A stretch of DNA of 58,421 nt from Prochlorococcus marinus bv. HNLC1 (lineage in GTDB: Bacteria > Cyanobacteriota > Cyanobacteriia > PCC-6307 > Cyanobiaceae): contig GL947594.1 in NCBI GenBank assembly GCA_000218705.1, forward strand, positions 459,837 through 518,257, read 5' to 3'. The notes under the pieces were generated by a model that ran no database searches, had not been told where the DNA came from, and saw nothing but the letters and a program-made list of their open reading frames with translations. Within the stretch, counting starts at the first letter, position 1. Every line of letters begins with the position of its first letter. Both the position numbers and the translations under genes were made by a program. Shown piece after piece: positions 18,639 through 27,976 of this stretch.

Positions 18639-19556
18639 TTAATAATTAATCGCATCCTGTAATGGCCAGACCCCTTCATATTTTGGCTTTAGAAAACCAC
18701 TCGACTTTCTAAATTGTGCCCAAATCCAAAAGAAATTTTGTCTAGCTTCCTGAGTAGATGACCCAAGAAATCTTACTGATATTCCATTTTCTAAAAGACC
18801 AAAAGAAAGATTATTTTTTTTACTCCTAAAATAATCTTTGATTAAAATAAAAATTCCTTCCAATTTCTCCTGTGAGAAATTTCTGTTACATATCCAAATT
18901 AATGATCCAAAAACAGGCATGTAGTCCATACCACTTTTTGATTCAAAGACATTTTTATTTAATTCAATCTGATCAATAAATTCCCAATCATCGAATAAAT
19001 GATTTTCCCTTTTTATTTTTAATTTTGATTTAAAGATGCCTTTTTCTATAGATTCTCCTTTTGAGCTTCTACCAAGCCTTACTAAATCACAATAAACAAA
19101 ACTTGAATTATTTTTCAATTCAACTTTTGTTTCTTGAAAAAATAAACCATTTGCAAAAATAATAGTTTCTTGAGGAAGATATTCCAAATGACTATTTTCG
19201 CCTAAATAGAAATTATTTTTCTGTAAAGTATATTTCCCCTCTGGTTGTATCAATGACCTTCCAATTGAACCATAAACCTTCTGGGCCGAAGATGAAGTTA
19301 TTAAAACTTTTGTATTTTCTTTTGTAATTACATCAAGATTTAACTTATCACCTCCAACTAATCCTCCAGCAGTATGTAAGAGAGGGACAATACATCTCCC
19401 TTCAAAATCATGTTTTGATTTTATGAGCTTAAAAGGAGCTGAAAATTTAGAATTTAAAATGGTTTTATTGTTTTCGCTATCAAGAGAATTATTATTAGAA
19501 AATGTAAGATAACAATTTCCTTCCCAGCATGAATCAGAATTATTCTTCATATTCAT
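18639..19556 (-). CDS. ureD: Urease accessory protein UreD
   Basis: The 305-residue UreD scaffold works with UreF and UreG to deliver nickel to apo-urease. Signatures include [26 protein letters not shown], the [12 protein letters not shown] block and a [11 protein letters not shown] loop. First gene of the minus-strand urease operon. Its start is only 36 nt from the divergent ureE start, so its promoter must overlap that gap or the ureE coding region. Start may be Met1 or Met3 (MNMKNN). Confidence 0.95.
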   Translation of the reverse strand: MNMKNNSDSCWEGNCYLTFSNNNSLDSENNKTILNSKFSAPFKLIKSKHDFEGRCIVPLLHTAGGLVGGDKLNLDVITKENTKVLITSSSAQKVYGSIGRSLIQPEGKYTLQKNNFYLGENSHLEYLPQETIIFANGLFFQETKVELKNNSSFVYCDLVRLGRSSKGESIEKGIFKSKLKIKRENHLFDDWEFIDQIELNKNVFESKSGMDYMPVFGSLIWICNRNFSQEKLEGIFILIKDYFRSKKNNLSFGLLENGISVRFLGSSTQEARQNFFWIWAQFRKSSGFLKPKYEGVWPLQDAINY

Positions 19557-19592
19557 ATTCTTTTTCTTTTAAGTTAATAAATTTTTAATTTT

Positions 19593-20042
19593 ATGGAAAT
19601 AAATAAAAAGTTAATTGTTATTGATTGGGTAAAAAATAAAAATGTTAAAGGAAGAATACTAAATTTGACATTATGCTCTGAACAAAGAAAGATTCTTCGA
19701 GGAAGAAAATTCTCTGATTGTAATAAAGAATTATTTTTACAACTTCCTAGAGAAGGGATAATTAATGATGGAGATATCTTTAGAACAAATCAAGAAAATA
19801 TTTTTATCTGTGTAAAAGCAAGGATAGAAAATCTTTTTCAAATATATACATCTTCGAAATTAAATATGCTCAAGCTCACATATCACCTTGGTAATAGGCA
19901 TATAAGAATGGAAATTAATGATAATTATTTATTTGTAAAAGAGGATCATGTAATTAAAAATCTTTTAGAAAGCTTTGATGCAGAAATTAAATTAGTAAAT
20001 AAAAAGTTTTTCCCCGAAATTGGAGCTTTTTATCATGACTAA
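19593..20042 (+). CDS. ureE: Urease accessory protein UreE
   Basis: The 149-residue nickel metallochaperone has an N-terminal beta domain (RILRGRKFSD ... LPREGIINDGD) and the C-terminal metal-site region TYHLGNRHIRMEI. Unlike some homologs it has no poly-His tail and ends GAFYHD. The last codons overlap ureF, so translation is coupled. Confidence 0.93.
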   Translation: MEINKKLIVIDWVKNKNVKGRILNLTLCSEQRKILRGRKFSDCNKELFLQLPREGIINDGDIFRTNQENIFICVKARIENLFQIYTSSKLNMLKLTYHLGNRHIRMEINDNYLFVKEDHVIKNLLESFDAEIKLVNKKFFPEIGAFYHD

Positions 20043-20721
20043 AAATAATTTATTTAAATATCAATTAATAAGTCCTAATTTACCTGTAGGTGGATTTTGT
20101 TATTCGGAAGGAATGGAATCTTTTTTACAAAAGAAAAATCTAAAAACTGATGAATCAATTAAGAATCTCTTATTAGATGAATTACACTTTGGTCAAATAA
20201 GAATTGAGGCAAATAGTCTTATAAAATTTTCTGATCTTTATAAAAAGTTATTTCATAAGAAAGAATGTGAAAATCTAAAAAGTGAAATCCTAAGCCTAAA
20301 TAAATTTATTATTGCTGGCAGAGATTCTAAAGAGATAAGAGATCAACAAAATCAAATGGGGAAATCTCTCCTGGATTTATCAAAAAACTTAGGCGCTGAA
20401 TTTCCCTTTGATCTTGAAAATTTTATTACATGGCCACTAGCATGGAGTTGGGTTTGTCATTCATTTAATATTAAAAATATAGAAATGGTTGAGAATTTTA
20501 TATATAACTGGACTTCAAATCAACTTAGTGCCGCCATGAGATTAATTCCCCTTGGGTCAACTAAAGCTCAAATAATTCAATATGAATTATTGGAAATAAT
20601 TAATAAGATTTCCCAAGAGATTATTAATAAAAATATTAATGATATTTATGTTGGTAATGTTGGTTTATCAATGGCTCAACAAAATCATAATGATCTTTAC
20701 ACAAAACTTTTTAGAAATTAA
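20035..20721 (+). CDS. ureF: Urease accessory protein UreF
   Basis: The all-helical UreF (228 residues from the ATG at 20035) is part of the UreDFG maturation complex. The family N-terminus [19 protein letters not shown] is clear; near the C-terminus come [15 protein letters not shown] and [20 protein letters not shown]. It overlaps ureE by 8 nt, and its stop overlaps the ureG start. A start five codons upstream is possible, but the chosen ATG gives the usual family start. Confidence 0.95.
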   Translation: MTKNNLFKYQLISPNLPVGGFCYSEGMESFLQKKNLKTDESIKNLLLDELHFGQIRIEANSLIKFSDLYKKLFHKKECENLKSEILSLNKFIIAGRDSKEIRDQQNQMGKSLLDLSKNLGAEFPFDLENFITWPLAWSWVCHSFNIKNIEMVENFIYNWTSNQLSAAMRLIPLGSTKAQIIQYELLEIINKISQEIINKNINDIYVGNVGLSMAQQNHNDLYTKLFRN

Positions 20722-21323
20722 TGACTAGCAAATTACGTGTTGGAGTTGCTGGACCTGTTGGATCAGGTAAAACAGCATTACTTGCCATTTTATGTAAAAG
20801 GTTAAAGGATAATTTTGAAATTGCTGTTGTAACGAATGATATATATACACAAGAAGATGCAGATTTTCTTATAAAGAAAGATATTCTTGAAAAAGGAAGA
20901 ATAGTTGGTGTAGAGACTGGAGGTTGCCCTCATACAGCTATTCGAGAAGACTGTTCACTTAATAAAAACGCAGTTATAGAACTTGAAAAGAAATACCATC
21001 CTTTGGATTTTATTTTCGTGGAAAGTGGTGGCGATAATCTTGCTGCAAGTTTTAGTCCCGAATTAGTGGATATTTGCATTTATGTAATAGATGTATCTGC
21101 TGGCGATAAGATACCAAGAAAAGGTGGTCCTGGTATAACAAGATCAGATTTACTAATAATCAATAAAATTGACTTATCAAAGATGGTTGGTGCAAATTTA
21201 GAGATAATGAAAAATGATACTAATAAAATGAGAGGTTCAATGCCTTGGTTTTTTACAAATTTAAAAAATTCTGAAGGAGTCGATTTAGTAATAGATTATC
21301 TAAAGAATCAAATTCCAAAATAA
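20721..21323 (+). CDS. ureG: Urease accessory GTPase UreG
   Basis: This 200-residue SIMIBI-class GTPase powers nickel insertion. The P-loop GPVGSGKT spans residues 11-18; [11 protein letters not shown], the nickel-binding CPH in [15 protein letters not shown], the FVESGGDNL switch and the guanine-specificity NKIDL motif all follow in order. Its ATG overlaps the ureF stop by one base. Last gene of ureEFG. Confidence 0.98.
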   Translation: MTSKLRVGVAGPVGSGKTALLAILCKRLKDNFEIAVVTNDIYTQEDADFLIKKDILEKGRIVGVETGGCPHTAIREDCSLNKNAVIELEKKYHPLDFIFVESGGDNLAASFSPELVDICIYVIDVSAGDKIPRKGGPGITRSDLLIINKIDLSKMVGANLEIMKNDTNKMRGSMPWFFTNLKNSEGVDLVIDYLKNQIPK

Positions 21324-21467
21324 ATAATAATTTTAAATGTATTAATAATGTATTAATTTATACTTTTTTTAATAATTTAATTTAAATTGATATACATTTC
21401 TCTAATCAACTTAAATACATAATTATCTTTATAAAGTAACAAATAAGCTTTATTATTTTATGATTAA

Positions 21468-21481
21468 GTATTAACAAATAC
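21468..21481 (+). promoter_or_regulatory. NtcA-type operator upstream of urtA
   Basis: GTA-TTAACAAA-TAC fits the NtcA consensus GTAN8TAC exactly. TAATTA at 21505-21510, 23 nt further on, could be the -10 of a class II NtcA-activated promoter, although the last base is not the usual T. NtcA is the global nitrogen regulator of cyanobacteria, and urea uptake genes are known targets. Confidence 0.7.
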
Positions 21482-21601
21482 AGAATAATAATATTAATAA
21501 AACCTAATTAGCAAAACGTTATAAATAATACATTTTAAAAATTCGTTGATCAATATCTTCAACATTATCCCTTTCAGGGTAATTATTAATAAACAAAATT
21601 C

Positions 21602-22882
21602 ATGAGAATTTCAAGGCGTATTTTAGCTGGCTTAGCCACAGCATCAATAGCTACAACTTTAACTTCGTGCGGAGGAGGTTCTAAAACTTCTGGAAGTTTT
21701 GACGATTCAGTAACAGTTGGCATCTTGCACTCTTTATCCGGAACAATGGCAATTTCAGAATCAACTCTTGTTGACACTGAAATAATGGCAATAGAAGAAA
21801 TTAATGCCTCAGGTGGCATTACTATTGACGGTAAAAGTTACAAGATTGAATACATCATTGAAGATGGGGCATCAGATTGGCCAACATTTGCAGAAAAATC
21901 CAAAAAACTTATAGATCAAGATGAAGTTCCTGTTGTCTTTGGTGGTTGGACATCTGCAAGTAGAAAAGCAATGTTACCAGTTTACGAATCGAAAGACGCA
22001 TTCCTTTACTACCCAATTCAGTACGAAGCACAAGAATGCTCTAATAACATTTTCTATACTGGTGCCACTCCTAATCAACAATCTGAACCAGCTACAGAAT
22101 TTATGTATAAACGTTCACCTGCTGCAGGGGGTGATTTTTTCTTCGTAGGTTCAGATTATGTTTTCCCAAGAACATCCAATACCATTACAAAAGCTCAAGT
22201 TAAACAACTTGGTGGAAAGGTCGTTGGTGAGGATTATCTTCCACTGGGCAACACAGAAGTGGCACCAATTATTTCCAAAATCAAAAAGGCTCTTCCCTCA
22301 GGAGGAATAATTATTAATACCTTAAATGGAGACCAAAACGTAGCCTTTTTTAAACAAATCCAAGATGCTGGCATAACTCCTTCAGAAGGTTATTATGTCA
22401 TGAATTATTCAATAGCTGAGGAGGAAATTAGTACTATTGGACCTGAATTCCTTGAAGGCCATTACGGTGCATGGAATTATATGATGTCTATAGATTCTCC
22501 AGCCTCTAAGAAGTTTGCTGCAAACTTTAAAAAGAGATGGGGATCAGATCGAGTTGTAGCTGATCCCCAAGAATCTGCTTACAACATGGTTTATTTATGG
22601 AAACAAGCCGTTGAAGATGCAGGTACATTTGATGATAACGCTGTGAGAGATGCATTAATTGGGCAAAAGTTTGATGCTCCGCAAGGTCCAGTCGAAGTAA
22701 TGCCTAACCATCACTTATCTCAAACTGTAAGAATTGGTGAGATTAACTCTGAAGGAGGCTTTACTATTCTTGAAGAAACTGATGTAGTTTTACCTCAGGC
22801 ATGGAATCAAAAACATCCTAGTTCTAAAGGATTTGCATGCGATTGGACAGACCCTTCAAAAGGTGAAAAATATAGACTCTAG
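21602..22882 (+). CDS. urtA: Urea ABC transporter substrate-binding lipoprotein
   Basis: The 426-residue periplasmic binding protein begins with a lipoprotein signal (MRISRRILAGLATASIATTL, lipobox LTSC). The mature domain opens VTVGILHSLSGTMAISE, then DGASDWPTFAEKSKKLI, FGGWTSASRK, YYPIQYEAQECS and NTLNGDQNVAFF, all typical of UrtA rather than branched-chain amino-acid binding proteins. First gene of urtABCDE. It has its own terminator, so it is probably the most abundant product. Confidence 0.95.
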   Translation: MRISRRILAGLATASIATTLTSCGGGSKTSGSFDDSVTVGILHSLSGTMAISESTLVDTEIMAIEEINASGGITIDGKSYKIEYIIEDGASDWPTFAEKSKKLIDQDEVPVVFGGWTSASRKAMLPVYESKDAFLYYPIQYEAQECSNNIFYTGATPNQQSEPATEFMYKRSPAAGGDFFFVGSDYVFPRTSNTITKAQVKQLGGKVVGEDYLPLGNTEVAPIISKIKKALPSGGIIINTLNGDQNVAFFKQIQDAGITPSEGYYVMNYSIAEEEISTIGPEFLEGHYGAWNYMMSIDSPASKKFAANFKKRWGSDRVVADPQESAYNMVYLWKQAVEDAGTFDDNAVRDALIGQKFDAPQGPVEVMPNHHLSQTVRIGEINSEGGFTILEETDVVLPQAWNQKHPSSKGFACDWTDPSKGEKYRL

Positions 22883-22908
22883 TTTATTAAATATTTCCCT
22901 TATCACAA

Positions 22909-22937
22909 GAAGAGGATTCAAATCCTCTTCTTTTTTT
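22909..22937 (+). terminator. Terminator between urtA and urtB
   Basis: GAAGAGGATT-CA-AATCCTCTTC is a perfect 10-bp stem followed by seven T. Because urtB starts only 20 nt later with no obvious promoter, it probably trims most transcripts after urtA and lets some read through. Confidence 0.85.
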
Positions 22938-22956
22938 CAAATAATTATTTTTAAAA

Positions 22957-24111
22957 TTGGAGTTACTTTTAGATAGTATTTTTAACGGCATAGCAATTGG
23001 TTCTGTGTTGCTTGTTGCCGCTTTGGGTTTGGCAATTGTTTTTGGATTAATGGGAGTTATTAATCTTGCACATGGAGAGCTAATGATGCTTGGTGCTTAT
23101 ACAACTTATGTCACTCAATTAATTTTTAAACTACCCATACTCAAACCCTTTTACAACTGGTATGTAATTATCTCAATCTTTTTAGCATTCATTGTCAGTG
23201 GAGTAGTCGGCATAGTACTAGAAAAAACGATTATCAGAAAACTATACGGAAATCCTCTAGAAACTTTGTTAGCGACATGGGGCGTAAGTTTAATTTTACA
23301 ACAATTTGTAAGATCAGTTCCTCTTTCATATGGATCTGGTTTAATTATTTCTCTTCTGATTGGCTTGCTTCTACCATTATTTTTTCCAAAAAAAATTAAA
23401 GAGTCTATTAAATTTAAATACTACAAATTTGCTTCTTGGTCGTTTGCAACATTAATTGGAATATTATCTGCAGAATTAATTTCTTCTTTAATTAGTAAGC
23501 TAGGAAGAGCTAGCTCAAGAAATGTTGATGTAACGGCACCTGCATGGATGAGAGGTCAGATAGAGATACTTGGAAACACATTTCCTAAAACAAGATTAAT
23601 GATTATTATTATCACGTTAATATCAGTGATAGCAATAATATGTTTTTTAAATCAGAGTGCATGGGGGATAAGAATTAGGGCAGTTACACAAAATAGGCAA
23701 ATGTGTGATTGTCTAGGAATTTCAACAGAAAAAGTTGATGTAATTACATTTGGGATTGGTTCTGGATTGGCAGGAGTTGCAGGAGTTGCAGTATCTCTTC
23801 TTGGATCAGTAGGCCCAAATGTTGGAGGAAACTATATTGTTGGATGCTTCATGGTAGTCGTCCTAGGAGGGGTTGGTAATCTACTTGGAACTATATTTGC
23901 TTCCTTTGGAATTGGTATTATGACTGACCTAATTGGAGCTGGAAGACTATTAAATATTTGGCCAAATATGCCATTATCTCTCTCGAACACAATTAATTTT
24001 TTTGCGACAACAAGTATGGCAAGAGTAATGATTTTTGCACTTATAGTTATATTTTTACAATTCAAGCCTTCAGGCTTATTCCCTCAAAAGGGAAGGATGG
24101 TTGAAAGCTGA
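22957..24111 (+). CDS. urtB: Urea ABC transporter permease UrtB
   Basis: The 384-residue LivH-type permease has about 8 helices. Marks include ALGLAIVFGLMGVINLAHGE, the ETLLATWGVSLILQQ block, RAVTQNRQMCDCLGIST coupling loop and GSGLAGVAGVAVSLLG. It starts with TTG at 22957 (MELLLDSIFNG); no ATG is available before LMGVIN. Its stop overlaps the urtC start (TGATG). Confidence 0.93.
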   Translation: MELLLDSIFNGIAIGSVLLVAALGLAIVFGLMGVINLAHGELMMLGAYTTYVTQLIFKLPILKPFYNWYVIISIFLAFIVSGVVGIVLEKTIIRKLYGNPLETLLATWGVSLILQQFVRSVPLSYGSGLIISLLIGLLLPLFFPKKIKESIKFKYYKFASWSFATLIGILSAELISSLISKLGRASSRNVDVTAPAWMRGQIEILGNTFPKTRLMIIIITLISVIAIICFLNQSAWGIRIRAVTQNRQMCDCLGISTEKVDVITFGIGSGLAGVAGVAVSLLGSVGPNVGGNYIVGCFMVVVLGGVGNLLGTIFASFGIGIMTDLIGAGRLLNIWPNMPLSLSNTINFFATTSMARVMIFALIVIFLQFKPSGLFPQKGRMVES

Positions 24112-25236
24112 TGAATACAAAAAATATCAAAATTAATGGAAAAGTAAAATTTATTTTTTGGGTTTTATTAATAGCTTTTGTAGTAGCGGCTCCTTCATTA
24201 CTTCCCGTTTTCAGATTGAATTTATTGGGTAGATATCTTTCTTTGGCAATAGTTGCTTTAGGGGTTGATCTTATCTGGGGATTCACTGGATTATTAAGTC
24301 TAGGGCAAGGAATATTTTTTACATTAGGTGGTTATTGCGTAGCTATGTATTTGCAACTAAATAGTTCATCAGAATTTCCAAATAATATTCCTGAATTCTT
24401 TGCACTTTATGGTGTAAAAGATTTACCTTTCTTTTGGGCGCCATTTAAATCTCCTCTTTTCACTTTATTTGCTGCTTGGCTAATACCTGCTCTAGTTGCC
24501 GCGATATTAGGTTTTCTAGTATTCAGAAATAGAATAAAAGGTGTTTATTTTTCAATTCTTACTCAGGCATCCCTTTTAGTATTTTTTAATTTCTTCAATG
24601 GACAACAAAAATTAATTAACGGTACCAATGGACTGAAAACTGATGTAACTCAATTATTTGGTCAAATGGTTGGATCAGAGTTAATGCAGAGATATTTTTT
24701 CTGGATTACTGCTTTTTTAGTAATAACAGCATGGTTTTTCTCTAAATGGTTAATAAAGGGTCCGTTTTGGCAATATACTTATTGGAATAAGAGATGACGA
24801 GCCAAGAGTAAGATTTACAGGTTACAATCCAGTTCTTTTTAAGACCATTATTTTCTCGATTGCGGGTGCTTTAGCAGGTATATCAGGAGCTTTATATACT
24901 GTTCAATCTGGAATAGTTTCACCTCAATTCATGACTGTACCCTTTTCTATAGAAATGGTTATATGGGTAGCAGTCGGTGGAAGGGGAACATTATTAGGGG
25001 CAATTCTTGGTGCAGTATTTATAAACTATGCAAAAAGTTTAGTTAGCGAAGCATTGCCTGCAAGTTGGATGTTTATACAGGGAGGTTTATTCATACTTGT
25101 AGTAACAACATTGCCGCAAGGTATCTTAGGTTGGCTATATAGTGAAAGCCCTAGAAATCTTTTGCAGAGGTTTGGATTTATAAGAAAAATTAAAACCTAC
25201 CCTAGTTTAGAACTTAATAAAAATGGAGAAGGTTAA
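24111..25236 (+). CDS. urtC: Urea ABC transporter permease UrtC, frameshifted
   Basis: LivM-type permease split by one base. Frame 1 runs from 24111 to WLIKGPFWQYTYWNKR and a stop at 24797. Removing one T from the run at 24775-24778 gives KGPFGNILIGIRDDEPRVRF and continues to 25236 as a normal 374-residue UrtC (GYNPVLFKTIIFSIAGALAG, SIEMVIWVAVGGRG). As written, the product lacks about a third of its length and its coupling helix, so the transporter could not assemble. All other urt genes are intact, which favours sequencing error or a very recent mutation. Confidence 0.92.
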
Positions 25237-25239
25237 ATC

Positions 25240-25992
25240 ATGAAATCTCATACAGAGAATCTCTTATCCCTTGTTGATGTTACGGTAAATTTTGAAGGTT
25301 TCTTAGCTCTAAATAATTTAAATCTAAGAATCAAAAGAGGTGAGCTTAGAGCAATTATCGGCCCTAATGGAGCAGGCAAAACAACATTTCTTGATGTTAT
25401 TACAGGAAAGGTTAAACCTACTAAAGGTCAAGTTATTTTCAAAGAAATTTCCTTAATAGGAAGAAAGGAACATAAAATTGCGAGATTAGGAGTTGGGAGA
25501 AAATTCCAAAGTCCAAGAGTGTTTGAGAATTTATCTGTTCAAGAGAATCTTGAATTATCTGTTAGTTCTCCCAAAAGTCCTCTTAATCTTCTTAAGAAAA
25601 ATATCATTAAGGATCAATTAGAAGAGGTATTTCATCTAATGAAAGTTGTAAATTTAACCAAAAAAAATGATATAAAAGCAGGAGCTTTATCTCATGGACA
25701 AAAACAATGGCTTGAAATAGCTATGTTGCTAGGTCAAAAACCAGATTTAATGCTTGTTGATGAACCAGTTGCCGGATTAACTGATGAAGAGACTGATCTA
25801 ACAGCAGATTTATTAAAATCCCTTGCCGGTAAAAATACTGTTCTGATAATTGATCATGATATGGACTTCATAAGAAGACTAGATTGTAAGGTAACCGTTC
25901 TAAACCAAGGGGCTGTCTTATTTGAAGGAGATATGGATACAATTCAAAATAATCAAAATGTAATTGACGTTTACTTAGGGAGACCAGATTAA
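25240..25992 (+). CDS. urtD: Urea ABC transporter ATP-binding protein UrtD
   Basis: The 250-residue LivG-type ATPase has Walker A GPNGAGKTTF near residue 45, IGRKFQSPRVFENLSVQENL (Q-loop region), a degenerate signature LSHGQKQWLEIAM in place of LSGGQ, Walker B LMLVDEPVAGL and the IIDHDMDFI switch His. LSHGQKQWLEI is characteristic of UrtD. It starts 3 nt after urtC. Confidence 0.95.
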   Translation: MKSHTENLLSLVDVTVNFEGFLALNNLNLRIKRGELRAIIGPNGAGKTTFLDVITGKVKPTKGQVIFKEISLIGRKEHKIARLGVGRKFQSPRVFENLSVQENLELSVSSPKSPLNLLKKNIIKDQLEEVFHLMKVVNLTKKNDIKAGALSHGQKQWLEIAMLLGQKPDLMLVDEPVAGLTDEETDLTADLLKSLAGKNTVLIIDHDMDFIRRLDCKVTVLNQGAVLFEGDMDTIQNNQNVIDVYLGRPD

Positions 25993-25994
25993 TT

Positions 25995-26705
25995 ATGAGT
26001 AAATTAATTGAAATTAAATCATTAAATACATTTTATGGGGAGAGTCATATTTTAAGAGATATAGATCTTAGTGTTAAGGCAGGAGAAATGGTTTGTGTTA
26101 TTGGAAGAAATGGGGTTGGTAAAACTACTTTACTTAAATCATTAATAGGACTCCTTAAAACAAAATCAGGAGAAATAAATTTTTTAGGCGAAAATATCAA
26201 CAGACAAATACCACATCAAAGAGCGAGAAAAGGAATCGCTTATGTTCCCCAAGGTAGAGAAATAATTCCTTACTTAACGGTTGAAGAGAATTTAATGCTT
26301 GGGATGGAATCCCTGCCAGGTGGATTATCAAAGAATAAAAAAATAGATGATTTTATATACGAATTATTTCCAATACTAAAAGAATTTCTCTCAAGAAAAG
26401 GTGGTGACCTTAGTGGCGGGCAACAACAACAATTATCTATCGCAAGAGCTTTACTTGGGGAACCAAAATTACTTCTCTTAGATGAACCAACAGAAGGAAT
26501 TCAACCCAATATTATTTTGGATATTGAAAGCGCAGTAACAAAAATTATTTTAGAAAAAGGTATTGGTGTTTTACTTGTAGAACAACATTTACATTTTGTT
26601 CGCCAGGCGGATAGGTATTATGCAATGCAAAGAGGAGGTATCGTAGCAAGTGGCGATTCCAGTGAATTAAGTAAAGAGGTTATCTCAAAATTTCTATCAG
26701 TTTAA
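25995..26705 (+). CDS. urtE: Urea ABC transporter ATP-binding protein UrtE
   Basis: The 236-residue LivF-type ATPase has Walker A GRNGVGKTTLLKSL, Q-loop YVPQGREIIPYLTVEENL, signature LSGGQQQQLSIARAL, Walker B LLLLDEPTEGIQPNII and VLLVEQHLHF. Last gene of the urea ABC operon; 2 nt separate it from urtD. No clear hairpin terminator follows. Confidence 0.95.
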   Translation: MSKLIEIKSLNTFYGESHILRDIDLSVKAGEMVCVIGRNGVGKTTLLKSLIGLLKTKSGEINFLGENINRQIPHQRARKGIAYVPQGREIIPYLTVEENLMLGMESLPGGLSKNKKIDDFIYELFPILKEFLSRKGGDLSGGQQQQLSIARALLGEPKLLLLDEPTEGIQPNIILDIESAVTKIILEKGIGVLLVEQHLHFVRQADRYYAMQRGGIVASGDSSELSKEVISKFLSV

Positions 26706-26764
26706 AATTATATTATTTTATAGGATTCATAAATTTTTAAACATTTTCAAAATAATAATTATCA

Positions 26765-26920
26765 CTAATCGTTTTCTTTATGCAATTTGAGGTCTAAATA
26801 AGAGAATAGTAATAAAAAAAGACAAGCAGATAAACCTGCAATTAATACAATAATTATGCTATTTAGTCCATCACTCACTGAATAAAAAAGATTTGTTTGA
26901 GAGAAAAGCTCAGAAAGCAT
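26765..26920 (-). CDS. Tiny single-helix membrane protein (51 aa)
   Basis: MLSELFSQTNLFYSVSDGLN is followed by one long helix (IIIVLIAGLSACLFLLLFSY) and a short polar tail. Convergent with urtE. Not recognised. Confidence 0.5.
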   Translation of the reverse strand: MLSELFSQTNLFYSVSDGLNSIIIVLIAGLSACLFLLLFSYLDLKLHKEND

Positions 26921-27032
26921 AATAAAAATTCAATTTTGTACAATAACTATCTATTAAAAAGTCTTTTAAAAAAGTATTCAATTTATCAAAATTTAAATTG
27001 TTTATTTTTAAATGAAATTAATTTCATCTTTA

Positions 27033-27185
27033 TCAACTAGCCTTTAAATCATCATTATCTGTTATTAACTTTATTAAATTATTTCTTTTTAAGTTTTCTT
27101 CATTATGAGTATTAATATTGATGAACTTAAAAGTAATTAATCCTCTATCTCTACTACCTTTAAACCATTTTCTATTTTCAATCAT
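27033..27185 (-). CDS. Small hypothetical soluble protein (50 aa)
   Basis: MIENRKWFKGSRDRGLITFK followed by FININTHNEENL and a helical end. Good residue diversity for the region. Not recognised. Confidence 0.45.
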   Translation of the reverse strand: MIENRKWFKGSRDRGLITFKFININTHNEENLKRNNLIKLITDNDDLKAS

Positions 27186-27327
27186 AATAAAAACTTTTTC
27201 TTAAATTATCTTGATAACATTCTGTATGTCGTATTATTTTATACACTAAATTTACGTTATAAATTTGAATTTAAATGTTTAATATCATAATTAGTTTAAT
27301 TTTAATTAAGATCTAAATCAAAAGAAT

Positions 27328-27570
27328 TCAATCAATAACGTTTACTTTTTGATTGATTGATTTGATCCATGAATAATATCTTGATTTTCTATTTCTTTGC
27401 TCTTTTAAAACTAATCTATCCGCAGACTGATATGGAGATTCACCTCTTTCGATATTTGTCGTTATGCAGATGCCATATCCTTTAGCCTCAATTTTTGCAT
27501 TAGCCCCCTCCAAAAAAAAGAGAAAAGACCAACCTTTATTCCATCCAAGATAAAAAGGATTAGGATTCAT
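27328..27570 (-). CDS. Hypothetical soluble protein (80 aa)
   Basis: Begins MNPNPFYLGWNKGWSFLFF, then EGANAKIEAKGYGICITTNI and a basic end (LKEQRNRKSRYYSWIKSIN). The composition is clearly protein-like. Not recognised. Confidence 0.6.
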   Translation of the reverse strand: MNPNPFYLGWNKGWSFLFFLEGANAKIEAKGYGICITTNIERGESPYQSADRLVLKEQRNRKSRYYSWIKSINQKVNVID

Positions 27571-27749
27571 TATATTTTTAATAAGTTTCTAAATCAATCA
27601 TAAATTCCTTTGAAAAACTTTCTTGTAATTAGAACTACAAAATAATTAGTTTATTTTTAATTAATTTTCATATAGATGCCATTTGATGCAATCTCTTTAT
27701 TTAATTATTGAGGAAAACTCTTATTGATAATTAAAATAAAGCTATCTTC

Positions 27750-27774
27750 AAAAAAAACCCCTCAAATGAGAGGT
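27750..27774 (-). terminator. Terminator after the DUF4278 gene
   Basis: Minus strand ACCTCTC-ATTT-GAGGGGT then eight T. The stem is complete only as RNA from the minus strand (one U-G pair), which fits its position just after the DUF4278 stop. Confidence 0.75.
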
Positions 27775-27785
27775 GTTTTTTAAGT

Positions 27786-27890
27786 TTAATTTGTATAAAT
27801 CTTTCCTCTGTATTTAAGGGTTACATGATCTTTTGATGAGGATGACTTAGTTTGTAGGACATATTTCTGTCCTCTATATACGAGATTCAT
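27786..27890 (-). CDS. DUF4278-family small protein (34 aa)
   Basis: MNLVYRGQKYVLQTKSSSSK then LKYRGKIYTN. The repeated YRGxxY unit at both ends is the signature of DUF4278. It has a GGAG ribosome-binding site 7 nt before the ATG and its own terminator. A 12-codon ORF upstream ends inside its start codon (ATGA). Function unknown. Confidence 0.7.
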   Translation of the reverse strand: MNLVYRGQKYVLQTKSSSSKDHVTLKYRGKIYTN

Positions 27891-27925
27891 AACACTCTCC
27901 GTTTACGCTTAAGTCCCCGTTCCAT
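27887..27925 (-). CDS. Upstream ORF coupled to DUF4278 gene (12 codons)
   Basis: ATG-initiated MERGLKRKRRVL, stopping with TGA that overlaps the DUF4278 ATG by the classic ATGA. The product is extremely basic. It could be a leader peptide that senses translation of its Arg/Lys codons, or chance. Confidence 0.35.
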   Translation of the reverse strand: MERGLKRKRRVL

Positions 27926-27976
27926 GGCTTAAGTCGATCTGCGGCCTGCCTTAATGCAGGTTGAACGTTTTGGTAG
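27891..27976 (-). promoter_or_regulatory. Structured 5' leader of the DUF4278 gene
   Basis: A GC-richer patch in A/T surroundings. On the minus strand it has a hairpin CCTGC-ATTAAG-GCAGG (27945-27960) and a 9-mer GACTTAAGC present twice, 20 nt apart, with CTTAAG able to pair with itself. Embedded is the 12-codon upstream ORF. It looks like a regulated leader or small RNA. Confidence 0.45.
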
